6,337 bases of DNA from JABJOE01 sp964344145 (lineage in GTDB: Bacteria; Patescibacteriota; Patescibacteriia; UBA9934), in assembly GCA_964344145.1 (NCBI GenBank), contig CAYFME010000019.1:1-6337 (forward strand). The letters are read 5' to 3'. The position numbers and the translations under genes were made by a program. The notes beneath the pieces are model-generated. The model was not told the origin of the DNA and ran no database searches. It saw only the letters and a program-made list of their open reading frames with translations. Shown piece after piece: positions 1-4,932 of this stretch (the first letter of the stretch is position 1; each line of letters opens with the position of its first letter).

Positions 1-959
1 ATCTGGCCGTGGGCGCGGGCGAGGTTGTGCTCGCGGCGCGACTTGTAGCGCGCGCTATCCCAGCCAAAGTAGGCGTCATCAAAGACGTCTTTAAAAAATC
101 GTGTGGCAAGTTCGAGCGTGATGCACGCGATCGCCTGCGGTACGAGCGCTCGTTCTTCATCCGTCAAAAAATCACCGGCACCGTCGACGTAGCCGCGCCA
201 TCCAGCCTCAAACAGCTCGAGGTTGAATGTATTCTCTGGATCATCCTCTTCCTTTCCGCACCACGATCGGAACGCGTCACCGATGTCGACGAGCACTGTA
301 TGACGATTGCACGTATCAAGATCGATCACGCCGACCGCTTCGCCATCTTTAAACAGTACGTTGGAAATCTTTGGATCGCCGTGGATGACACGCTGCGGAA
401 GGTCCTCTGGCAAAAACTGTTTTGGCAAGTGCTCGAGCAGAAAGTCGACTTCATCGCGCAAACCCTCCTCAAGCATCTTCTCCCCTTCCCATTCTTTTAA
501 TGTTTGTTGGAACTCTTCAAAAATCTTTTTTGTCTCATGCAATTTCAACTCTGACTGAAACTCGTAGTCCATTCCTGCGAGTGCTTTGTGCAGCCGCGCA
601 TACATCGCCCCAGCCTCTTTCGCCATCACTGGATCGTCCAGCTTGCTATACGCGCGACCATCAATGTAGGTCTGCATGCGCCAGTTGTGCTCGCCGTCGT
701 GGACGAGGACCTCGCCGCCGGACGTCAACACGGCCTCAGGGGCTGGAAATCTTTCGTCATTCAGATGCGTCGTGACCGCCAAGAAGTCTTGACCGATCTC
801 AGCTGTGCCAAGTAATGCATGCAGTCGCTGGAGAACAAAGTCACCCGCCATCGACTCTATCTTGTAGGTCTGATGAATCAGGCCGTCGGAAATGCGATCA
901 ACCTTATCGATTGGACCAAGGTCGTAGGCGTCCAAAACGCTTTTTGGAATGTCATTCAT
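1..959 (-). CDS. NahK-like sugar kinase, APH fold (3' end cut by window)
   Basis: The minus-strand frame opens with ATG at 959-957 and stays open to the window edge, giving 319 residues with no stop. The N-terminus has a glycine-containing nucleotide-binding loop (SDGLIHQTY, about residues 24-32) followed by a FVLQRL strand. The catalytic core shows H193-G-D195 with N200 (HGDPKISN) and then I-D213-L-D215, the Brenner-type motifs of the aminoglycoside phosphotransferase fold. The stretch IDLDT...DIGDAFRS and the C-terminal DDAYF...HNLARA resemble N-acetylhexosamine 1-kinase (NahK) and related sugar kinases, which use ATP to phosphorylate the anomeric carbon of a hexosamine. Family length is about 340-360 residues, so only some 20-40 residues are missing. 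Substrate is inferred from resemblance only. No Shine-Dalgarno sequence is visible; a TATTAT box lies nine bases upstream of the ATG, so the mRNA may be leaderless. Twin palindromes upstream suggest repressor control. Confidence 0.85.
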   Translation of the reverse strand, partial: MNDIPKSVLDAYDLGPIDKVDRISDGLIHQTYKIESMAGDFVLQRLHALLGTAEIGQDFLAVTTHLNDERFPAPEAVLTSGGEVLVHDGEHNWRMQTYIDGRAYSKLDDPVMAKEAGAMYARLHKALAGMDYEFQSELKLHETKKIFEEFQQTLKEWEGEKMLEEGLRDEVDFLLEHLPKQFLPEDLPQRVIHGDPKISNVLFKDGEAVGVIDLDTCNRHTVLVDIGDAFRSWCGKEEDDPENTFNLELFEAGWRGYVDGAGDFLTDEERALVPQAIACITLELATRFFKDVFDDAYFGWDSARYKSRREHNLARAHGQ

Positions 960-968
960 AGAGTCTTC

Positions 969-974
969 ATAATA
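969..974 (-). promoter_or_regulatory. Probable -10 box of the sugar kinase gene
   Basis: Read on the minus strand, this hexamer is TATTAT (5/6 match to TATAAT). Nine bases separate it from the ATG, so transcription would start at or within a few bases of the start codon. A matching -35 box is poor. The box overlaps the first palindrome, so a protein bound there would block RNA polymerase. Confidence 0.45.
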
Positions 975-994
975 CGCCACCGAGTGGCGTATTA
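970..994. promoter_or_regulatory. Operator-like palindrome 1
   Basis: AATACGCCAC (971-980), three bases, then GTGGCGTATT (984-993) form perfect 10-bp arms, extended to 11 bp by T970/A994. The site ends 11 bases before the kinase start codon and covers its likely -10 box. The short 3-base centre and lack of a T-run argue for a dimeric protein-binding site rather than a terminator. The regulator is not in the window. Confidence 0.65.
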
Positions 995-1013
995 ATAGAG
1001 TACCAGATCGAAT

Positions 1014-1036
1014 AATACGCCACCCGGTGGCGTATT
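1014..1036. promoter_or_regulatory. Operator-like palindrome 2
   Basis: This is a second copy of the same site: AATACGCCAC (1014-1023), centre CCG, GTGGCGTATT (1027-1036). The arms are identical to copy 1; only the three central bases differ. Centre-to-centre spacing is 43 bp, close to four helical turns, which would place two bound dimers on the same face of the DNA. Confidence 0.65.
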
Positions 1037-1043
1037 CGAATAT

Positions 1044-1064
1044 TTGTCGGGACGATCCTGACAA
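1044..1064. repeat. Imperfect inverted repeat in the kinase/glycosyltransferase spacer
   Basis: TTGTCGGGA (1044-1052) and TCCTGACAA (1056-1064) form 9-bp arms with one G-T mismatch around a 3-base centre. The sequence differs from the two operators, but arm length and centre are similar. It may be another binding site or chance. The spacer 960-1232 otherwise shows no gene. Confidence 0.3.
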
Positions 1065-1131
1065 GTCGTGCTGTCCGGCATGCAATAAAAATAGACCTAT
1101 TATGAGTTCTCCACATTTTTGTCGACAGGAG

Positions 1132-1160
1132 TTGCCAATACGCAGCTCTCACAGTAGTGT
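1132..1160 (+). promoter_or_regulatory. Possible promoter for the glycosyltransferase gene
   Basis: TTGCCA (1132-1137, 5/6 match to the -35 consensus) is followed after 17 bases by TAGTGT (1155-1160, 3/6 match to the -10 consensus). The predicted start near 1167 would place the Shine-Dalgarno sequence at 1218 within the transcript and would exclude the upstream GTG at 1161 as the start codon. The -10 match is weak. Confidence 0.3.
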
Positions 1161-1217
1161 GTGGAGCAGATCGGCCTTACGAGGCCCTTCAAGACATCCT
1201 ACATCCACCGCACCTTC

Positions 1218-1224
1218 GAGGAGA
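1218..1224 (+). promoter_or_regulatory. Shine-Dalgarno site deciding the GTG start at 1233
   Basis: GAGGAGA lies eight bases before GTG 1233, an ideal spacing. No comparable site precedes the other in-frame GTG at 1161. Confidence 0.65.
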
Positions 1225-1232
1225 CACACGCC

Positions 1233-2252
1233 GTGACCCCTGCCCGCCGACTTGAATCGACAGCTGTACAGCACCTGAAGCGGATGCCCGGCGGCGTCCC
1301 GATCCCTCCGAACGCCCACGTGATCATCCCGGCCAAGAACGTCGCCCGCGGCCTGCCCCGGACGCTGGCCTACCTCGCCAAGCTGGGCTTCCCCGCGCAG
1401 CGGGTCCACGTGATCGTCAACGGCAGCACCGACGACACCCTGGGCGCCGCGCGCCGAGATGGCCGCGGGACCGTCCACATCCAGGACGAGGTCCTCACCG
1501 GCTCCACGGCCGTGATGGCCATGGTCGAGGATCGCTTCCACGTGAACCCGAGCCGTCTGCACGGCAAGGGCGTAGCCATGTTCGCCGGCACCATCGTGCT
1601 GGCACAGCTCGACCTGCCCGACGACACGCCCGTGGTGTTCCTGGATGGCGACATCAGCAACATCGACTCCGTCGATCCGGTCGGCCACCTGTTCGCCGGC
1701 TGGAGTCACTGGAGCGCCGATCGCCCGGACATCATCAAGCTCGCGAGCCAGGGCCGCCAGAACGAAGGCATCATCGCGATGCTCAACACGACGACCTTCT
1801 CGGGCATCGCGTGTCTGGAGTGGCCGCTGTGTGGCCAGGTGATCGTCCCGTGGGGCGTGCTCAAGAAGATGCGGCTCACCACCACCTACTCGGTGGAGAT
1901 GGCCATGCTGATGCACATCTGGGCCCGGCCCCAGAGCGAGCGGCCCTTCGCCGAGGTCGGACTGTCCGCGCCGCTGCGCGACGACCCGAACCCCGACGGG
2001 GTGCACGTGCGCATGTACACGCGCATCATCGCGCTGATCCGAGCCCTCGAGCTGACCAACTTCGGGCGCAGCCCGCTGTCGGCCGAGGAGATCCGCACGA
2101 TCAACCTCGGCAAGGCCCTCAGCTGCTTCGTGCCGGCCCCTCACGGCGAGGGTCCGCCCAGGCACGAGGAGCTCCTGCCCGACGCCGTGTTGCCTTGCAT
2201 CGACGAACTCCTGGCCTTCGCCAGCGAGCTCGAGCGGGCGACGCGCAAGTAG
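1233..2252 (+). CDS. GT-A glycosyltransferase, GpgS/GT81-like
   Basis: The protein is 339 residues from GTG 1233; an in-frame GTG at 1161 would add 24 residues but lacks a ribosome-binding site. A GT-A nucleotide-sugar fold is visible: VIIPAKN (30-36), NGSTDDT (63-69), HGKG (110-113) and the metal-binding VVFLDGD with D138-G-D140. Spacing of the HGKG and DxD motifs, and the later WPLCGQ and YSVEMA segments, recall glucosyl-3-phosphoglycerate synthase and related enzymes, which pass a sugar from a nucleotide donor to 3-phosphoglycerate or a similar small acceptor, as in compatible-solute synthesis. The acceptor is inferred, not shown. No signal peptide or membrane segment is seen, so it should be cytosolic. 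Codons end mostly in G or C, unlike every neighbour, which points to horizontal acquisition from a high-GC organism (or a chimeric assembly). Long open frames on the opposite strand here are by-products of the GC bias. Confidence 0.8.
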   Translation: MTPARRLESTAVQHLKRMPGGVPIPPNAHVIIPAKNVARGLPRTLAYLAKLGFPAQRVHVIVNGSTDDTLGAARRDGRGTVHIQDEVLTGSTAVMAMVEDRFHVNPSRLHGKGVAMFAGTIVLAQLDLPDDTPVVFLDGDISNIDSVDPVGHLFAGWSHWSADRPDIIKLASQGRQNEGIIAMLNTTTFSGIACLEWPLCGQVIVPWGVLKKMRLTTTYSVEMAMLMHIWARPQSERPFAEVGLSAPLRDDPNPDGVHVRMYTRIIALIRALELTNFGRSPLSAEEIRTINLGKALSCFVPAPHGEGPPRHEELLPDAVLPCIDELLAFASELERATRK

Positions 2253-2257
2253 CGACC

Positions 2258-2306
2258 ATGCACCCGTGTGGGCGCGGAGGAACTCCACCTCCGCGCCTTC
2301 GTGCAT
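2258..2306 (+). terminator. GC-rich hairpin after the glycosyltransferase gene
   Basis: GGCGCGGAGG (2271-2280) pairs perfectly with CCTCCGCGCC (2288-2297) around a 7-base loop. An outer stem ATGCAC (2258-2263) / GTGCAT (2301-2306) extends it. It begins five bases after the stop codon. There is no T-run, so termination efficiency is uncertain. Confidence 0.5.
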
Positions 2307-2326
2307 TCAACAAACTCTGATACCCT
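2298..2326 (+). promoter_or_regulatory. Probable promoter of the Gfo/Idh/MocA gene
   Basis: TGATACCCT (2318-2326) is an extended -10 element (TG, one base, then TAnnnT). A weak -35 TTCGTG lies at 2298-2303 with a 17-base spacer. Nine bases separate the -10 from ATG 2336 and no Shine-Dalgarno site is present, so a leaderless mRNA is likely. Confidence 0.45.
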
Positions 2327-2335
2327 ATTTTCCGT

Positions 2336-3424
2336 ATGGATCATCTCAACATTGGCATTATCGGTGCCGGATACATTGGAAAAGAACATGCTCGCTCCGT
2401 TCGCCTTGTCGGACCTATGTTTGACGGTAAGGTGAAGCTGATGGCTGTTGCCGACACCAACATCGAGGCGGCTCAAGAAACGGCTCGGGACTACGACATC
2501 CCGGTGGCAACCGATGACATCAACTCGGTGATCGATAACCCGGACATCAATGTTATTTTTAGTTGCGTACCAACAAAGTTCCATCTCGACGTTGTAAAAC
2601 GCGCCACCGCTCTTGGGAAAGCCGTCTTTGTTGAAAAACCGTTCGCCGTTGATCACGAAGATGCAAAAGAGATGCAACGCGTTTTGCGCGACAGCGGTGT
2701 GCCGCATCAAGTTGGATTCGTTTTACGCTACGCACCGACCTATCATGCGCTGAAAAAACTCATGGCAAAAAGCGCGCAAGAGTCACCACTGCGGACGATT
2801 ATTTTGCGCGACGATCAAAAGTTTCCTATCTCAGGCATCCAACACTTCACCGACTGGCGATCAAAAGCAGACCTCGCTGGGGCCGGTGTCCTGATTGAAC
2901 ACGGCATTCACGACGTCGACTTGTTTGAATGGCTCTTCGGTCGTATTACCGGCGTGTCCGCTCGCCAAGACAATCACCACGGGTACGAAGGCATTGAGGA
3001 TTACATTGAAATCCGCATGAAGTTTGAAAATGGCGTAACGGCCAACATGATTCACATGTGGCATGACATCCCGGCACACACGTCCGTCCGATCGTTTGAA
3101 ATCTTTTATAACAAATCGCTCATCACGCTGGATGACTATCTCCTGCACCGCATTACCGTTCGCGATCAGGAGGCAGAAAAAAAACTTGAGCGCAACGACC
3201 TGTTCTCGATGCTCGCAGACGATCCCGTTTTCAAAGACGTTGCCCACCGCTCAGACCTCGTCTTTATGAGCGACTACTATGCGCTGCAAGACTACTGGTT
3301 CATGCGCAATCTGCTTGAAGGCAACAAACCGTCGCCTTCTATTGACGACGGTCTGCGCGCGTTTGAAGTCGCGCATGCGTGCTACAAGAGCGCGCGGGAA
3401 AACAGTGCGTGGATTGAGGTTTAA
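2336..3424 (+). CDS. Gfo/Idh/MocA-family NAD(P)-dependent oxidoreductase
   Basis: The 362-residue protein has the standard two-domain layout and normal length of the family. The N-terminal Rossmann domain begins IGIIGAGYIG (residues 6-15, GxGxxG for NAD(P)), and the acidic D40 after the second strand suggests preference for NAD. E100-K101-P102 is the family EKP motif, whose lysine takes part in catalysis. The C-terminal domain carries GVLIEHGIHDVDLFEWLFG (184-202), with H192 at the usual catalytic histidine position. Such enzymes oxidise or reduce hydroxyl groups of sugars, inositols or nucleotide-sugars; the substrate cannot be read from the sequence. Base composition is moderate and differs sharply from the glycosyltransferase upstream. 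The gene appears to have its own promoter and is separated from its left neighbour by a hairpin, so it is probably a single-gene unit. Confidence 0.88.
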   Translation: MDHLNIGIIGAGYIGKEHARSVRLVGPMFDGKVKLMAVADTNIEAAQETARDYDIPVATDDINSVIDNPDINVIFSCVPTKFHLDVVKRATALGKAVFVEKPFAVDHEDAKEMQRVLRDSGVPHQVGFVLRYAPTYHALKKLMAKSAQESPLRTIILRDDQKFPISGIQHFTDWRSKADLAGAGVLIEHGIHDVDLFEWLFGRITGVSARQDNHHGYEGIEDYIEIRMKFENGVTANMIHMWHDIPAHTSVRSFEIFYNKSLITLDDYLLHRITVRDQEAEKKLERNDLFSMLADDPVFKDVAHRSDLVFMSDYYALQDYWFMRNLLEGNKPSPSIDDGLRAFEVAHACYKSARENSAWIEV

Positions 3425-3425
3425 T

Positions 3426-3454
3426 TTGACAATCGACAAAAAAATTGATGTAAT
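3426..3454 (+). promoter_or_regulatory. Near-consensus sigma-70-type promoter
   Basis: A perfect TTGACA (3426-3431) and TGTAAT (3449-3454, 5/6) are separated by exactly 17 bases. It starts one base after the stop codon of the oxidoreductase. Predicted initiation near 3461 would give an RNA running through the hairpin at 3503-3549 and the tRNA-like element to the terminator near 3704, about 245 bases. It is the best promoter match in the window. Confidence 0.6.
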
Positions 3455-3502
3455 AGGTTTACGCAAGTGAGGTTCGTCTTCACGAATCATCCTTGGTGGC
3501 AA

Positions 3503-3553
3503 CAAAACTCTCCCCAAGACACGTACCATACGTGAGGGGAGATGTTTTGTTTT
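3503..3553 (+). terminator. Intrinsic terminator-like hairpin
   Basis: A long interrupted stem is formed by CAAAAC (3503-3508) with GTTTTG (3544-3549), CTCCCC (3510-3515) with GGGGAG (3536-3541), and CACGTA (3520-3525) with TACGTG (3529-3534) around a CCA loop. It is followed by TTTTA. It fits a terminator for the oxidoreductase gene 80 bases upstream. It also lies between the 3426 promoter and the tRNA-like element, so it could attenuate that transcript. Confidence 0.7.
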
Positions 3554-3571
3554 ATCGAGCCGGACGTACTC

Positions 3572-3648
3572 GGGCTCGTGGAGGTAATTGGCAACCTCAC
3601 TTGCATTGTCACCAAGGGTTGCGGGTTCGAATCCCGTCGAGTCCACCA
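3572..3648 (+). tRNA. tRNA-like gene with encoded CCA, abnormal anticodon arm
   Basis: The 77-base element folds as a cloverleaf. Acceptor GGGCTCG pairs with CGAGTCC, with a G3-U70 wobble and A73, followed by CCA (3646-3648). The D stem is GAGG/CCTC with GG in its loop. The T arm GCGGG-TTCGAAT-CCCGT is canonical. The anticodon stem CTTGC/CCAAG has a C-C mismatch next to the loop. The 7-base loop ATTGTCA gives anticodon TGT (Thr) but with an unusual C37. Opening the mismatch gives a 9-base loop that contains TTGTCAC, typical of Asp (GTC). G3-U70 plus A73 is the alanine identity signature. Canonical alanine arms of the form CTTGC-ATTGCAA-GCAAG look similar. Identity is therefore unresolved; the element may be diverged, a pseudogene, or not used as a normal tRNA. 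Open frames across it on the minus strand are the usual spurious translations of tRNA genes. Confidence 0.65.
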
Positions 3649-3666
3649 GTAGGTGGCGTCCGGCAC

Positions 3667-3704
3667 CAGACCAGCCTCGTGAAAGCGAGGTTGGTTTGCT
3701 TTTT
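3667..3704 (+). terminator. Strong intrinsic terminator
   Basis: CAGACCAGCCTCG (3667-3679) pairs with CGAGGTTGGTTTG (3686-3698) over 13 bp, two of them G-U, around a 6-base loop, then CTTTTT follows. It ends the tRNA-like transcript 30 bases before the next gene. Confidence 0.75.
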
Positions 3705-3719
3705 GCGAATCTCTCACTT

Positions 3720-3729
3720 TATCATGGAG
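3720..3729 (+). promoter_or_regulatory. -10-like box and GGAG site before the 180-residue gene
   Basis: TATCAT (3720-3725, 5/6 to the -10 consensus) lies eight bases before ATG 3734, with TTGCTT as a weak -35 at 3696-3701. GGAG (3726-3729) is only four bases from the ATG, close for a Shine-Dalgarno site. If TATCAT is the -10, the mRNA would be leaderless and GGAG would lie outside it. Confidence 0.35.
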
Positions 3730-3733
3730 CTGT

Positions 3734-4276
3734 ATGAATGATGCGCAACAAATAATTCTTGAAGCGCAAACTCGCTCTATGCGAGCTAACGCACCCAGAG
3801 CACTAACATATCATTTCAACGCTTATGATGAAGCGCACAAGGGTATACGGCTTGATCTAAAAAGCGGCGATTATCTTAATGTTCAAGATCAAATTGGACG
3901 ACTAGAAATCATCCGATTCGAGCTTATTGCCTATCTCAATTGGTTGGGCCGCATCTACCATTTTGTAAAAAACTTAGAGGTTCAAGGATGTAATATACCT
4001 AAAATGGACGAAGGCTTTCTGATATTCAGAAAAAAGTGGGCAGCGCATCGTTCCCCGGATGATCCAATGGGTGAATCCGACCTACTACATATGCAGGTAC
4101 TCTTTAATCTTGATACCAGCCTAACATTCAATAATGAAGGTCAGTATGTATTGGAGCTTAGTGAAAATGGCAACGACCACTCCTTTAATCTATACGATAT
4201 TCATCCTCTGTACATTTCATATCTGGATAAACTCTTTGGTCAAATAGAAACCGCTACGAAGACGCAGCAGACCTGA
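3734..4276 (+). CDS. Hypothetical protein, helical, HEPN-like motif
   Basis: The 180-residue protein is not recognised. It is mostly predicted-helical, polar and without signal peptide or membrane segments, so probably cytosolic. A central stretch (about 50-110) runs from IGRLEIIRFELIAYLNWLGRIYHFV to FRKKWAAHRS. R99-KKWAA-H105 matches the loose R-x4-6-H pattern of HEPN-domain RNases, and helices before a conserved arginine-histidine pair fit that fold, but the pattern is short and occurs by chance. The C-terminal half has an NLDTSLTFNNEGQYVLEL segment and ends in a helix. Base composition is more AT-rich than in neighbouring genes, suggesting a different history. It follows directly behind the tRNA-like unit, a common site for accessory genes, and its last 23 bases overlap the convergent 84-residue gene. 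An alternative in-frame ATG is at residue 16. Confidence 0.7.
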   Translation: MNDAQQIILEAQTRSMRANAPRALTYHFNAYDEAHKGIRLDLKSGDYLNVQDQIGRLEIIRFELIAYLNWLGRIYHFVKNLEVQGCNIPKMDEGFLIFRKKWAAHRSPDDPMGESDLLHMQVLFNLDTSLTFNNEGQYVLELSENGNDHSFNLYDIHPLYISYLDKLFGQIETATKTQQT

Positions 4277-4508
4277 CAATATTCTCAGCATCTTGCAGGT
4301 AAGCTTCTCTTATCTGCAAACCCTCAACAGATTCTGGGTCTATTTTGCCTTTCGCTAAATACTCATCGACAACATCCAGTGCTAGTTCAAACTGTCCATC
4401 AACAGTTACCCGAAAGAGTGGTTTTAGCTCACCCAATAACTCACCGCGCAAAGCGGATAAGGTCGCAACATCATTAAATTTCTTCACATTATCTTTTACA
4501 GTAGACAT
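4254..4508 (-). CDS. Hypothetical 84-residue protein, last gene of the rib operon
   Basis: This small acidic, probably helical protein (from MSTVKDNV to IVRSAASS) is not recognised. It starts seven bases after the ribH stop codon. A TGGAAG stretch overlapping the end of ribH can serve as ribosome-binding site, about 10 bases upstream of the ATG. The stop lies within the 3' end of the convergent plus-strand gene (23-base overlap). Spacing places it in the hydrolase-ribE-ribH transcript. There is no cysteine, membrane segment or known motif. It may be a genuine operon member or a short unrelated gene; operon position and the frame filling the space between ribH and the convergent gene favour real coding. 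Confidence 0.6.
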   Translation of the reverse strand: MSTVKDNVKKFNDVATLSALRGELLGELKPLFRVTVDGQFELALDVVDEYLAKGKIDPESVEGLQIREAYLQDAENIVRSAASS

Positions 4509-4515
4509 ATAACGT

Positions 4516-4929
4516 TTACTTCCACTCTCGCTTGAGCATTTCCGAAAGGGCCGTTACGGCCTTTTTGGCATATGGCAACAGTCGAGGCTCAATCTGATCT
4601 GGCTCAATGCCCGGTCCGAGGACGCCGAGGCACACTGGCTTGGAGTAATCGAGTGACAGCTGCATCGCAACACTCATGAGTGACTGTCCCATAGTAAATC
4701 CATGCTTTGTCCCTCCTTTTTCGATAATACCTAGCAACGCCACGCCATCAACGTCATCGCGCTTCAACAGCGACTGCGTTGCCAGCGGTTTTTCAACCGA
4801 TCCAGGTACCCAAATCTCCTCAACGATCTCCAGATCATTATTCAGCGCGGTGATGCGCGCCTCCTCGAGCATCTTCGTGATCAGGTCTTTGTGAAATGAG
4901 CCCATGACAAGGCCAATACGTTTGGACAT
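4516..4929 (-). CDS. ribH: 6,7-dimethyl-8-ribityllumazine synthase, archaeal type
   Basis: The enzyme condenses 5-amino-6-ribitylaminouracil with 3,4-dihydroxy-2-butanone 4-phosphate to give the lumazine precursor of riboflavin. The 137-residue protein has family motifs in order: GSFHKD (10-15, equivalent to the usual F-N substrate-binding turn, here F-H), VPGSVEKPLA (41-50), LLKRDDVDGV, and GIIEKGGTKHG (67-77) with H76 at the catalytic histidine position. KPVCLGVLGPGIEPDQ and the short PYAKKAV tail resemble archaeal lumazine synthases such as that of Methanocaldococcus more than the roughly 155-residue Bacillus/E. coli type. The start lies three bases after the ribE stop without a clear Shine-Dalgarno site, suggesting translational coupling. 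Members of the family assemble as pentamers or 60-mer shells. Confidence 0.88.
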   Translation of the reverse strand: MSKRIGLVMGSFHKDLITKMLEEARITALNNDLEIVEEIWVPGSVEKPLATQSLLKRDDVDGVALLGIIEKGGTKHGFTMGQSLMSVAMQLSLDYSKPVCLGVLGPGIEPDQIEPRLLPYAKKAVTALSEMLKREWK

Positions 4930-4932
4930 AGT

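Larger units (their letters stand above)
3461..3704 (+). ncRNA. Putative structured transcript containing the tRNA-like element
   Basis: Promoter, structure and terminator define a candidate RNA. Elements in order: segment A (3463-3474), small hairpin TTCGT/ACGAA (3473-3477, 3482-3486), segment B (3489-3502), hairpin 3503-3549, tRNA-like fold 3572-3648, terminator stem 3667-3698. Segment A is perfectly complementary over 12 bases to 3593-3604. Segment B is complementary over 14 bases, two of them G-U, to 3606-3619. The pairs cross (A-B-A'-B'), so both cannot form together as simple nested helices. They would also be incompatible with the cloverleaf. It could be an ordinary tRNA precursor with chance pairing, but two long matches make chance unlikely. 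I do not recognise a known RNA family. Confidence 0.4.

Noticed and set aside
9..815. Plus-strand open frames across the first 800 bases
   Set aside because: The minus strand encodes a kinase with HGD...N and IDLD motifs over the same bases.
970..1036. Terminal inverted repeats of an insertion sequence or a CRISPR fragment
   Set aside because: Only two copies, each itself palindromic, sit in a promoter with no transposase and no spacer array.
1159..2271. GTGTGG at both ends of the GC-rich island as a target-site duplication
   Set aside because: Six bases with no wider match is expected by chance.
1149..2306. Long open frame on the minus strand covering the glycosyltransferase gene
   Set aside because: It is a by-product of the high GC content; the translation is rich in H, D, R and G without family motifs, whereas the plus strand has GT-A motifs and a Shine-Dalgarno site.
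3461..3648. tmRNA or T-box riboswitch
   Set aside because: The acceptor partner GGGCTCG lies only 77 bases upstream of CCA and no tag frame or 5' tmRNA consensus is present. GGTGGCAAC at 3495-3503 recalls a T-box core, but there is no room for a Stem I and no aminoacyl-tRNA synthetase or amino-acid gene follows.
3251..3717. Minus-strand frames containing GFEPAT and RDSNPQP
   Set aside because: These are the familiar false translations across the T arm and acceptor of a tRNA gene.
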